In this document: piece after piece, positions 8,213 through 15,488 of the stretch
Position numbering within the stretch: the first letter of the stretch is position 1
Layout: the number at the start of each line of letters is the position of its first letter
Assembly (NCBI GenBank): GCA_963805715.1
Contig: CAWDVK010000020.1
Coordinates: 868,001 to 932,000 of the forward strand
DNA length: 64,000 bases
DNA from: CAWDVK01 sp963805715
GTDB lineage: Bacteria; Actinomycetota; Actinomycetes; Streptosporangiales; Streptosporangiaceae
Reading direction: 5' to 3'
Notes under the pieces: model-generated
The model's database searches: none
Told to the model about the DNA's origin: nothing
What the model saw: the letters and a program-made list of their open reading frames with translations, nothing else
Program-made: the position numbers and the translations under genes

Positions 8213-9385
8213 GTGCGGATACTGGTCACGTTCTCCGGCAGCAGCGGCCATTTCCTGCCGACCGTCCCGTTCGCCCGCGCGCTCCGGGAGCGCGGGCACG
8301 AGGTCCTCTATGCGTGCCAGGAGGCGATGGTCCCGGCCGTGACGGCCGGCGGCTGGGCGGCCGCGGCGACGGGCGGGGCGACGCTGCTGGCTCCGGCCGT
8401 GCGCCGCCCACTGATGCCCGTGGACCGCCAGGCCGAGGAGCGGGCGATCCGCACCAGCTTCGCCGGGAGCATCGCGCGCGAGCGGGCCTGGCTGCACGAG
8501 CTCGCCGGCGAATGGCAGCCCGACCTCATCGTCCGGGATGAGGTGGACTTCGCCGGAGCCGTAGCCGCCGAGGCGCACGGGATCCCGCATGCCGCGGTCG
8601 TCGTCATCGCCGCCGGCGGGTTCCTGCGGCCTGAGGTCGTCGCCGAGCCGCTGGCGGCGCTGCGAGCGGAGTACGGGCTCGATCCCGGTGACACGATGAC
8701 CATGCTGCACCGGTACCTGACCATCGTGCCGGCGCCGCCTGGCTACCGCGATCCCCGCGATCCGCTGCCGGTGACGGCTCATCACGTGCGGCCAGCGGTT
8801 CTGGAGTCCCCGCGCGGCCAGGACGGGCCGCCCGGCGCGGCAGCACATGCGGGCTTGCCGATGGTGTATTTCACCCTGGGAACGATCTTCCACCAGGAGT
8901 CCGGCGACCTGTTCCAGCGGGCGATCGCCGGCCTGAGCAGCCTGCCCGTCAGCCTCGTCGTCACGGTGGGCCGCGAGATCGATCCGGCCGAGCTGGGCGA
9001 TCAGCCGCCCGGCGTGCGGGTGGAACAGTTCCTCCCCGCCGCCGATCTGCTGGCCCGCGCGGACCTCGTCGTGTCCCACGGCGGATCCGGCACGGTCATC
9101 GGCGCCCTGGCGTTCGGACTGCCCCAGGTACTGCTGCCGCTGGGCGCCGATCAGCCGCTCAACGCCGACCGCTGCGAGTCCCTGGGCGTCGCCGTGGTCC
9201 TCGACGCGGCCAGCAGCACGGCGGATGCCATCGGCCGGGCCGCGACCGCGGTCCTGCGGGACCCATCCTATGCCGCCAGCGCCGGGCGGATCCGGGACGA
9301 GATCAGCGCGCTGCCAGACGCCCGGCATGCCGGATCGCTGCTGGAGGAACTGGCCCGCTGCCGGGCACCCCTCCCCTGCGGCTGA
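8213..9385 (+). CDS. GT1-family (MGT/UGT-like) glycosyltransferase
   Basis: About 390 residues from the GTG at 8213, where VRILVTFSGSSGHFLPTVPF is the standard N-terminal strand-loop of the GT-B fold. The C-terminal nucleotide-sugar domain has VYFTLGTIF, VRVEQFLPAADLLARADLVV and SHGGSGTVIGALAFGLPQVL followed by PLGADQPLNADRC. That is the HGGxGT donor-binding signature and the Gln that contacts sugar hydroxyls. Such enzymes glycosylate macrolides, flavonoids or other lipophilic acceptors. It stands alone, divergent from the flavodoxin gene by 172 bp, so the acceptor is unknown. Catalytic His of the N-domain is plausibly H in SGHF. Confidence 0.85.
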   Translation: MRILVTFSGSSGHFLPTVPFARALRERGHEVLYACQEAMVPAVTAGGWAAAATGGATLLAPAVRRPLMPVDRQAEERAIRTSFAGSIARERAWLHELAGEWQPDLIVRDEVDFAGAVAAEAHGIPHAAVVVIAAGGFLRPEVVAEPLAALRAEYGLDPGDTMTMLHRYLTIVPAPPGYRDPRDPLPVTAHHVRPAVLESPRGQDGPPGAAAHAGLPMVYFTLGTIFHQESGDLFQRAIAGLSSLPVSLVVTVGREIDPAELGDQPPGVRVEQFLPAADLLARADLVVSHGGSGTVIGALAFGLPQVLLPLGADQPLNADRCESLGVAVVLDAASSTADAIGRAATAVLRDPSYAASAGRIRDEISALPDARHAGSLLEELARCRAPLPCG

Positions 9386-9499
9386 CAGCCGCCCGGCGGA
9401 GACCTGTTTGTGTTATCACTGCCATCTCAGAGCAGGATTCCCCTGGCCCGGCGCGATAGCGGCAGACTGCTGGAGGGAAGTGCGGCAGGAGGTCAGCGC

Positions 9500-10165
9500 A
9501 TGAGTGCCACGGTCCGGGATGTGATGACCAGGCGCGTAGTGGCGGTCCGCAAGGACGCGTCGTTCAAGGAAATGGCCGCCATGCTGCGCAGCTCGCGGAT
9601 CAGCGCCTTTCCCGTGGTGGACGAGGCCGGGCGGGTGATCGGGGTGGTGTCCGAGGCAGACATGCTGGTCAAGGAAGCCGTCCAGGCTCAGGGCACGAGC
9701 CTGATCGCTGCCCTGCGGCACATCCGGGAGGAGGACAAGGCGGCCGGGATCACCGCGGGCGACCTGATGACCGCGCCAGCGGTCACGATCGGCCCGGACG
9801 CGCCGGTGCAGGAGGCCGCGCGCCGCATGTATGACCGCCGGGTCAAGCGGCTGCCGGTAGTGAACCAGGCCGGGAAGCTGGTCGGGATCGTCAGCCGGGC
9901 CGACGTGCTGAGCGTCTTCGACCGCGCGGACGAGGCGATCCGCGGTGAGGTGTCCCAGCAGGTCCTGCCCGGCATCCTGCAGGCCGCGCCGCACCGCCTG
10001 GACGTGACGGTGCGCGACGGCATCGTGACCCTGGCCGGCCAGCTGCGCAGCGAACAGGAAGGCCGGGCCGTCCTGGACGCGGTGCGGCACGTGCAGGGCG
10101 TTGTCGCCGTTCGTGACCGGCTCAGCTATCCGGCTCCGGGCTCGGCGGCCTCCAGCATCCCGTAG
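9500..10165 (+). CDS. CBS-pair protein with C-terminal BON domain
   Basis: 221 residues. A GGAGG ribosome site sits 8 bases before ATG 9500, which is preferred over the upstream ATG at 9410. Two CBS motifs occupy residues 5-60 (VRDVMTRRVVAVRKDASFKE, ISAFPVVDEAGRVIGVVSEA) and 88-140 (AGDLMTAPAVTIGPDAPVQE, RVKRLPVVNQAGKLVGIVSR). A BON domain follows (LDVTVRDGIVTLAGQLRSEQ). CBS pairs bind adenine nucleotides as energy sensors and BON domains bind membranes or phospholipids. Family members are often induced under hypoxia in actinobacteria. The gene directly precedes ndk, a nucleotide-handling enzyme, which fits an energy-status role. Confidence 0.88.
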   Translation: MSATVRDVMTRRVVAVRKDASFKEMAAMLRSSRISAFPVVDEAGRVIGVVSEADMLVKEAVQAQGTSLIAALRHIREEDKAAGITAGDLMTAPAVTIGPDAPVQEAARRMYDRRVKRLPVVNQAGKLVGIVSRADVLSVFDRADEAIRGEVSQQVLPGILQAAPHRLDVTVRDGIVTLAGQLRSEQEGRAVLDAVRHVQGVVAVRDRLSYPAPGSAASSIP

Positions 10166-10359
10166 CAGTCGCCGTCCTCGGCCCCGGCCAGGACCCAGCC
10201 GTCCTGCGGCCCGATGGTGGCAGCCCGTGGCAGCGCCCGGCAGTGGCGGCGGCGCGGAAGCCGGGTCAGGGCATGACGGTATCGGTAGGCTTTGCGGACG
10301 AAGCAAGTAGACCGTGTCGCTGCGTGATCTGCTCGCCGTGTCACCGCGAGGGAGCATTC

Positions 10360-10770
10360 ATGACTGAGCGAACGCTGATCCTGATCAAGCCCGACGGCGT
10401 GCAGCGCGGGCTGGTCGGCGAGGTGCTGTCCCGGATCGAGGGCAAGGGACTGCAGATCGTCGCGATGGACCTGCGGACCGTCGACCGGGAGACAGCCGAG
10501 GCCCACTATGCCGAGCACTCGGTCCGGCCGTACTTCAGTGAGCTGGTCGAATTCACAACGTCCGGCCCGCTGGTGGCGCTGGTCGCGGAGGGGCCGCGGG
10601 CGATCGAGGCGTTCCGGGTGCTGGCCGGCTCCACCGACCCGATCCGCGCCTCGGTGGGCACCATCCGCGGTGACCACGCGCTGGAGATCCAGCTGAACAT
10701 CGTGCACGGATCCGACTCGCCGGAGTCAGCGCAGCGGGAGATCGGCATATTCTTCCCCGATCTGGCTTAA
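10360..10770 (+). CDS. ndk: Nucleoside diphosphate kinase
   Basis: 136 residues, the usual length. The enzyme moves the gamma phosphate of ATP to other NDPs through a phosphohistidine. Visible motifs: TERTLILIKPDGVQRGLVGE, TIRGDHALEIQLN and the active-site NIVHGSDSPESAQREI with His at residue 116. A GGGAG ribosome site lies close before the ATG. The segment LRTVDRETAEAHYAEHSVRP is a little diverged from the common form, but all nucleotide contacts in the C-terminal half are kept. Confidence 0.95.
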   Translation: MTERTLILIKPDGVQRGLVGEVLSRIEGKGLQIVAMDLRTVDRETAEAHYAEHSVRPYFSELVEFTTSGPLVALVAEGPRAIEAFRVLAGSTDPIRASVGTIRGDHALEIQLNIVHGSDSPESAQREIGIFFPDLA

Positions 10771-10815
10771 ACTCCGCTCGTCACTCCCGACCGCCAGCTG
10801 CGAGGTGACGCGTCG

Positions 10816-11421
10816 ATGATCCGTGGTGACGACATCCTCGCCGCCGCAGCAGCCTGCAGCCGCCTGCTCGAGTCGGCCATGGCCGCCGACTGGAGCGTCC
10901 CGGTCCCCGGCCTCGACTTCACCGTCGCCTCGGTCGTCGCCCACGCGGCCAACGGGCCGCTCTGGTACGCGGTCGACCTGTGGAGCGGGCCCGCCGACGA
11001 CGCCGCCTTCGAGCTCACCGTCCGCCGGGACGCGGCCAGCGCGGCCCTTCTCGTCAGCCTGCGCACCGCCGCCAGGGTCTGCGCCGCGTCCGTCGACGCC
11101 GCGCCCGCCAGCATCCGTGGCTATCATCCCGCCGGTGCTGCCGACCCCTCCGGTTTCGCGGCCATGGCCTGCGACGAGCTGCTGGTCCACGCCGACGACG
11201 CCGCCCGCGGCCTGGGGCTGCGGTTCGCCCCGGATGCAGACCTCGCCGGGCGCGTCCTGGCCCGCCTCTTTCCCTGGCACCGGCCCCGCGATGACCCCTG
11301 GCAGACGCTGCTGTGGGCCAATGGGCGGGCGGACATCGAGGGACAGCCCAGCCAGGCAGGCTGGGTGTGGCACTGCGCTCCGCTCGCCGACTGGGACGGG
11401 CAGCAGCCCGCATTCCGCTGA
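10816..11421 (+). CDS. DinB/maleylpyruvate-isomerase N-domain protein (mycothiol-type)
   Basis: 201 residues in the DinB-like four-helix fold. WSVPVPGLDFTVASVVAHAA carries the first metal-binding His of the family, and MACDELLVHADDAARGLGL carries the conserved DELLVHADDxARxxG motif seen in mycothiol-dependent maleylpyruvate isomerases. The C-terminus has LLWANGRADI, a typical ending. Metal-dependent thiol transferase activity with mycothiol is the family expectation; the substrate is unknown. It follows ndk by 45 bp in the same direction and may be co-transcribed. Confidence 0.8.
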   Translation: MIRGDDILAAAAACSRLLESAMAADWSVPVPGLDFTVASVVAHAANGPLWYAVDLWSGPADDAAFELTVRRDAASAALLVSLRTAARVCAASVDAAPASIRGYHPAGAADPSGFAAMACDELLVHADDAARGLGLRFAPDADLAGRVLARLFPWHRPRDDPWQTLLWANGRADIEGQPSQAGWVWHCAPLADWDGQQPAFR

Positions 11422-11469
11422 CGGGCGTCACGCACCGCGGACCGGCCCGCCATGCGGAGCGGCGAGCTT

Positions 11470-11524
11470 CCATGATCTCGAAAGCTTTGAGGGCTTATTT
11501 CCCTCAAAGCTTTCGAGATCATGG
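11470..11524. terminator. Perfect 24-bp hairpin, possible terminator or extragenic palindrome
   Basis: Left arm 11470-11493 and right arm 11501-11524 are perfectly complementary over 24 bp around the 7-nt loop CTTATTT. Each arm contains the inner palindrome AAAGCTTT. It is markedly AT-richer than its surroundings, lies 48 bp after the preceding stop, and its right arm overlaps the ATG of the dead methyltransferase. There is no U-tract, so it may be a bidirectional terminator without a tail or a mobile palindromic element. Confidence 0.6.
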
Positions 11525-12353
11525 CGAAGCGCGGTTCCCGTGCCCGGGCCGATCGCGCCGGGGCGGAGGAGATTGAGCGCTTGAGCGATCACTACGCCGA
11601 AGGGACGTACCGCTGGTGGCACCTGTCGCGGCCATCACCGGAGCTGCTCCAGGCACTCGCCGACCGGTAGCTGCCGCCATCTGGCCGTGCGCTGGACATC
11701 GGCTGCGGGCTCGGCACCGAGGCCGCCTACCTGCACCGGGCCGGATGGCGCGTCGCCGGCCCGGACCCGTCGGCCGTCGCCCCCGCGGCCGCCAGACCGG
11801 ATGGCGCGTCGCCGGCCCGGACCCGTCGGCCGTCGCCCCCGCGGCCGCCAGACCGGATGGCGCGTCGCCGGCCCGGACCCGTCGGCCGTCGCCCCCGCGG
11901 CCGCCAGACCGGATGGCGCGTCGCCGGCCTGGACCTGTCGGCCGTCGCCCCCGCGGCCGCCAGACCGGATGGCGCGTCGCCGGCCTGGACCTGTCGGCCG
12001 TCGCCCCCGCGGCCGCCGCGCAGCGCCATCGGGGCCCTGCGTACCTGCAAGCCAGCGTGCTCAGTCTGCCGCTCCAGTCCTCGAGCTTCGACGCCGACCT
12101 GGACCGGGGCTGCTTCCATTACCTCGCGCCTGGCGACCGGCCTGGATACGCGTTGGAGCTGCACCGCGTGCTGCGGCCCGGCGGCAGGCTCCTGCTGCGC
12201 GCCTCGCTGCGGTCCGCCGGAATGCGCAACGACATCGACGAGGACGTGATCCTCGCTGCTTTCGCCGGCTGGCGGGTCGAGCTCATGCAGCGCACGAGGA
12301 TTCCCAGCGACACGCGCTCCCTGGACGTGCTCCCGGTCCGCCTCACGGCGTAG
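11521..12353 (+). pseudogene. Class I SAM-dependent methyltransferase, destroyed by stop codon and repeat expansion
   Basis: ATG 11521 opens a frame reading EEIERLSDHYAEGTYRWWHL and SRPSPELLQALADR, then hits TAG at 11668-11670. Directly after the TAG the same frame continues with LPPSGRALDIGCGLGTEAAY, the SAM-binding motif I. It then enters a 56-bp tandem array, and the C-terminal half (LDRGCFHYLAPGDRPGYALE, LHRVLRPGGRLLLRASLRSA, ending SLDVLPVRLTA) is in another frame. The four extra repeat units add 224 bp, which is not a multiple of three. Removing them and the TAG would give a normal methyltransferase of roughly 200 residues that acts on a small molecule. Confidence 0.8.
11741..12020. repeat. 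Tandem array, 5 x 56 bp
   Basis: Units begin at 11741, 11797, 11853, 11909 and 11965, each opening CCGGATGGCGCGTCGCCGGC. Units 4 and 5 differ at two positions (CCTGGACCTG for CCCGGACCCG). The unit spans the codons after methyltransferase motif I, so one copy is ancestral coding sequence and four are extra. 56 is not divisible by 3, so every copy moves the reading frame. Confidence 0.95.
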
Positions 12354-12564
12354 CGCGCCCGCGCCGGCCGTCGCCCCTCGCCGGGAACACGCGGCACCAG
12401 GGGCGATCCCGGCGCGCCTGCGCGGAAACGGGGCGGCCCGGTCATGGCGGGCGAATCGGTAAACCATGACGGCGCGCTCGCCGTCTACTGACGGACGGCG
12501 CGCTGCGGATGCGCGCGGAATCGGCCCCCGGCGCAGCGTCCTGCGGCAAGGAGACGAACGACCC

Positions 12565-13011
12565 ATGGCAGCCACGCTTCAGGAGATCCTGCTCGCGCCG
12601 GACACCCGGCCGCAGGTGATCGCCGACTGCTACGCGATGGTCCAGCAGGAGATCTCCGAAAAGTCGGGGATCTCCGGGGCCGCGGTCAAGCTCGCCTACA
12701 AGACGGTGACCACGTTCCTGCCCGGGCACGTCCGCCACATGATCGAGGTCCTGCTGCCGCAGCTGGTAGCCGAGCTTCAGCCCTACTGGGCGGACTTCAG
12801 CGCTTCCGGCGGCTCAGAGTTCGGGGACTACCTGGCCAAGCGGGGCGAGGAGGTGTCGCAGGCCCTGCTCTCGGTGACCGACGCCCGTGCGGCGGCCTCC
12901 GGCCGGCCCGCGATCGTCCGGGCCTACGGCAGCGTCCGCGGCAGCGCGGCCCGGCACGTTGAGGCCGCACTGCCGCACGTCGGCGACCTGGTGCTGAAGT
13001 ACGCACGCTGA
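12565..13011 (+). CDS. DUF6918-like protein
   Basis: 148 residues starting MAATLQEILLAPDTRPQVIA after a good AAGGAG ribosome site; this start is preferred to the ATG at 12466. Conserved segments typical of this actinobacterial family are GISGAAVKLAYKTVTTFLPG, LQPYWADFSASGGSEFGDYL and AKRGEEVSQALLSVTDARAA. All-helical, cytoplasmic, no enzymatic motif. Function is unknown in the family. An 18-bp tandem array starts about 30 bp beyond the stop. Confidence 0.75.
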   Translation: MAATLQEILLAPDTRPQVIADCYAMVQQEISEKSGISGAAVKLAYKTVTTFLPGHVRHMIEVLLPQLVAELQPYWADFSASGGSEFGDYLAKRGEEVSQALLSVTDARAAASGRPAIVRAYGSVRGSAARHVEAALPHVGDLVLKYAR

Positions 13012-13040
13012 CCAGCAGGCCCGCTCCGGGCCGAAGACCG

Positions 13041-13160
13041 CCGTGCCCGCCGAGACCGCCGTGCCAGCCGAGACCGCCAGGCCAGCCGAGACCGCCAGGC
13101 CAGCCGAGACCGCCAGGCCAGCCGAGGCCGCCGTGCCAGCCGAGGCCGCCGTGCCAGCGG
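13041..13160. repeat. Tandem array, about 6-7 x 18 bp
   Basis: Unit close to GCCAGCCGAGACCGCCAG. The middle copies are identical and the flanking copies carry GTG for AGG or GAGG for GAGA. The array is non-coding, just downstream of the DUF6918-like gene. Confidence 0.85.
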
Positions 13161-13257
13161 ACCGCCACCAGCGCCCGGCAGGCGCGCCAAGCCGGTAAGC
13201 AGCCGTCCTGGCGCCCGCCGGATCGTCGGCTTGCCCGCTGCGGCTGCGGTGCCTCCC

Positions 13258-13520
13258 CGCAATGCCGGGTCGCCGGCTACGGCTGCGGCGCCCCCGGTCA
13301 TGCCGGGTCGCCGGCTGACGGCTGCGGCGCCCCCGGTCATGCCGGGTCGCCGGCTACGGCTGCGGTGCCCCCGGTCATGCCGGGTCGCCGGCTACGGCTG
13401 CGGCGCCCCCGGTCATGCCGGGTCGCCGGCTACGGCTGCGGTGCCCCCGGTCATGCCGGGTCGCCGGCTACGGCTGCGGTGCCCCCGGTCATGCCGGGTC
13501 GCCGGTTACGGCTGCGGTGC
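13258..13520. repeat. Tandem array, 7 x about 38 bp, covering the stop of the Clp-N gene
   Basis: Unit ATGCCGGGTCGCCGGCTACG followed by GCTGCGGTGCCCCCGGTC. Copy 2 has one extra base (GGCTGACGG) and the last has GGTTACGG. The minus-strand stop of the neighbouring gene (13506-13508) lies in the last copy. Copies alternate between GGCGCC and GGTGCC variants, a sign of repeated slippage or unequal crossing over. Confidence 0.9.
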
Positions 13521-14411
13521 CCCGCGGTAGTAGCGCATCGTCCGGAGCCGGAACCAGCGATCACGCAGCCCGGTCTGGCGGTTGCGCAGCCACATGCCCC
13601 AGCCGGCCGTGTATCTGGCCACGGCGTGACGGCGGCGCCGGGACCGGATGGCCATCGCCGTGGCCACGGACCCGCCGCAACGTCCTGGCGGACGACGGGC
13701 CGCGGCCAGGTCCGGCCTGGCCCGGGCCAGGCGCTGCCCGACCTGGTCGGCGTGCTGCCAGATCAGCGAGTAACGCTGGTCGTCATCGATGCCGGGCCGC
13801 TGGACCAGCCGCCATGCTGCGTTGCGTTCCAGGTGAACCAGGGCGTCCCAGTCGGATCGCCGGCGGATCCGCCCGAGGGGCAGGTGATCCTGCCGCCACC
13901 GCAGCGCGGTCCACGCCGACGTGTCCAGCTCCGCGACCGGCAGCGCGGGGCGGTCCATCGTGCCGGCCGGGGCGAGCGGCGGCATGGTGAGCCAGGGCGT
14001 GCCAGCGGCCGCGCCGATCGCCGACAGGGCAGCGCGCCGGACGGCAGCCGGGTCGAGTCCCGCCTCGCTCAGCGCCCCGAGAACGTCCGGCCTGCCCTGG
14101 TCGAGCAGGGCAATCAGCAGGTGCGCGGCGCCGGCGTCCTCGCGCCGCGCCTGCGCGAACAACCCCGCGGCCTCCTGAGCCTGCATATGCAGATAACCGC
14201 CGTTATCCGGAGCGCGGCCGGCGGCCACGACGACGGCGCGAAGGGATGGCCCGTGGCCGGGGTCGAGAGCTGCCGCGACCGGCCCGCTTCCCTCGGCGAT
14301 GCCGACGAGGACATGCAGCGGGCCGCAGCTGCAGCCCAGCTCCCTGGCCAGGTCGAAGCCGCGCCGCATCGCCTCCAGGTACGCGCCGGTCACTTCCCCG
14401 TGCGGCATCAC
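13506..14411 (-). CDS. Clp N-terminal (R) domain protein without ATPase
   Basis: 301 residues. The N-terminal half contains two Clp-R-like helical repeats: AYLEAMRRGFDLARELGCSC with GPLHVLVGIAEG, and LHMQAQEAAGLFAQARREDA with GAAHLLIALLDQ. In ClpA/ClpC this domain binds adaptors and substrates; here no AAA+ module follows, so it may act as an adaptor or decoy. The C-terminal half is basic (RRSDWDALVHLERNAAWRLV, ending WGMWLRNRQTGLRDRWFRL). The short stretch ARARPDLAAARRPPGRCGG is unlike the rest and could hide a small indel. Confidence 0.65.
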   Translation of the reverse strand: MMPHGEVTGAYLEAMRRGFDLARELGCSCGPLHVLVGIAEGSGPVAAALDPGHGPSLRAVVVAAGRAPDNGGYLHMQAQEAAGLFAQARREDAGAAHLLIALLDQGRPDVLGALSEAGLDPAAVRRAALSAIGAAAGTPWLTMPPLAPAGTMDRPALPVAELDTSAWTALRWRQDHLPLGRIRRRSDWDALVHLERNAAWRLVQRPGIDDDQRYSLIWQHADQVGQRLARARPDLAAARRPPGRCGGSVATAMAIRSRRRRHAVARYTAGWGMWLRNRQTGLRDRWFRLRTMRYYRGAPQP

Positions 14412-14477
14412 CCCAGCATGCCAGCTGGCGGCCGCGGCAGCGAGATGCCAGGGGTGCGGACCGCTATCTGAGCCGGC

Positions 14478-15383
14478 TCAGGCTGATCCCGGCGCAGGCC
14501 CGAGCAGGCCGGTGAGGATCCGGGTCAGGATGACGCTGTAGCGGTCCGCCGGGTCGTTGCGGTCCGCCGGGTCGTTGCGGTCCGCCGGGTCGTTGCGGTC
14601 CGCCGGGTCGTTGCGGTCCGCCGGGTCGTTGCGGTCCGCCGGGTCGTTGCGGTCCGCCGGGTCGTTGCGGTCCGCCGGGTCGTTGCGGTCCGCCGGGTCG
14701 TTGCGGTCCGCCGGGTCGTTGCTGCCCCCCGGGTCGTGGTTTCCGGACCGGCCGGCGGCGGCCGCCCGGGCGTCGGGCGGCGGCTGCGCGAGCAGCTGCG
14801 CGAGCCGGGGGTACTCCCCCGAGGCCGCGGCGTGGATCAGGTAGGCGACGTTGTGCTGCTGCAGTGCCGAGCCGCCGGCCAGCTCGTGCTGGACGAAGAG
14901 CGCGGTGATCCCGTTCAGCAGGCCGAACGCCTCAAGCTTGGTGGCAGCGTCCGCCGGGTGCGGGGCGAGCACGGCCAGGGCGTGCTCCAGCAGCGCCACG
15001 CCGTTGGGCCCCAGCACCGGGCGGTTGATCACCAGGCCGGCCAGCCAGGGGTGGTGGCGCAGGATCAGCCGGGACTGCTCCCCGATGGCCAGCAGGCCGG
15101 CCAGCCAGTCCCCGCTCCGCTCGGGCAGTGAGTACTCCCCGCCCGCCGCGTCGGCCATCAGGTCGAGCAGTTCCTCGCGGGTCTCGACATACCGGTAGAG
15201 CGAGGCCGCGCCGGTCCCGAGTTCGGCAGCGACCCGGCGCATCGTCACCGCGTCCAGTCCTTCCTGGTCGGCGATGCCGACCGCGGCAGCGGCGATCTCG
15301 GCCCGGCTGCGCCGCGCCGGGCGCCCCGCCACGGCCCGCTCCGGCCGCAGCCAGACGCTGGGAGCTGACCGTTGAGCTGCCAT
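14478..15383 (-). CDS. TetR/AcrR-family regulator with ten NDPADR repeats
   Basis: 302 residues from ATG 15383, which has GGGAG upstream; the longer track start at 15422 lacks a ribosome site. The helix-turn-helix is RAEIAAAAVGIADQEGLDAV with TMRRVAAELGTGAASLYRYV. A TetR_C-like ligand domain follows. Between it and the final helix (YSVILTRILTGLLGP) sits a linker with ten identical NDPADR hexapeptides. The hexamers are encoded by perfect 18-bp units, in frame, so the protein is preserved whatever the copy number. It faces a CocE-type hydrolase across a 105-bp region with repeated TTTGCGAAC boxes, the likely autoregulatory operator. Confidence 0.85.
   Translation of the reverse strand: MAAQRSAPSVWLRPERAVAGRPARRSRAEIAAAAVGIADQEGLDAVTMRRVAAELGTGAASLYRYVETREELLDLMADAAGGEYSLPERSGDWLAGLLAIGEQSRLILRHHPWLAGLVINRPVLGPNGVALLEHALAVLAPHPADAATKLEAFGLLNGITALFVQHELAGGSALQQHNVAYLIHAAASGEYPRLAQLLAQPPPDARAAAAGRSGNHDPGGSNDPADRNDPADRNDPADRNDPADRNDPADRNDPADRNDPADRNDPADRNDPADRNDPADRYSVILTRILTGLLGPAPGSA
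14541..14720. repeat. Perfect tandem array, 10 x 18 bp
   Basis: Ten identical copies of GCGGTCCGCCGGGTCGTT, each encoding NDPADR on the minus strand. One degenerate copy (GCTGCCCCCCGGGTCGTG) follows at 14721-14738. Complete identity implies recent expansion or ongoing homogenisation. Confidence 0.97.
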
Positions 15384-15402
15384 CCCTGTCTCCCGGATTG
15401 CG

Positions 15403-15456
15403 TTTGCGATCACCGTACCCAAACTATAGGCTACTTTGCGAACAATGTTTGCGAAC
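15403..15456. promoter_or_regulatory. Divergent promoter with repeated TTTGCGAAC boxes
   Basis: TTTGCGAAC occurs at 15435-15443 and 15448-15456 (13-bp spacing, near one helical turn), and a weaker TTTGCGATC at 15403-15411. The area between the TetR gene (minus) and the hydrolase (plus) is AT-richer, with AACTATAGG near 15422. These are likely TetR binding sites controlling both genes. Confidence 0.5.
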
Positions 15457-15488
15457 TAGCGCGACGACAACCGGGCCGGGTGAGCGAA

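Noticed and set aside
13041..13520. Adjacent arrays as a CRISPR locus
   Set aside because: Units are directly joined with no unique spacers, and no Cas genes are near.
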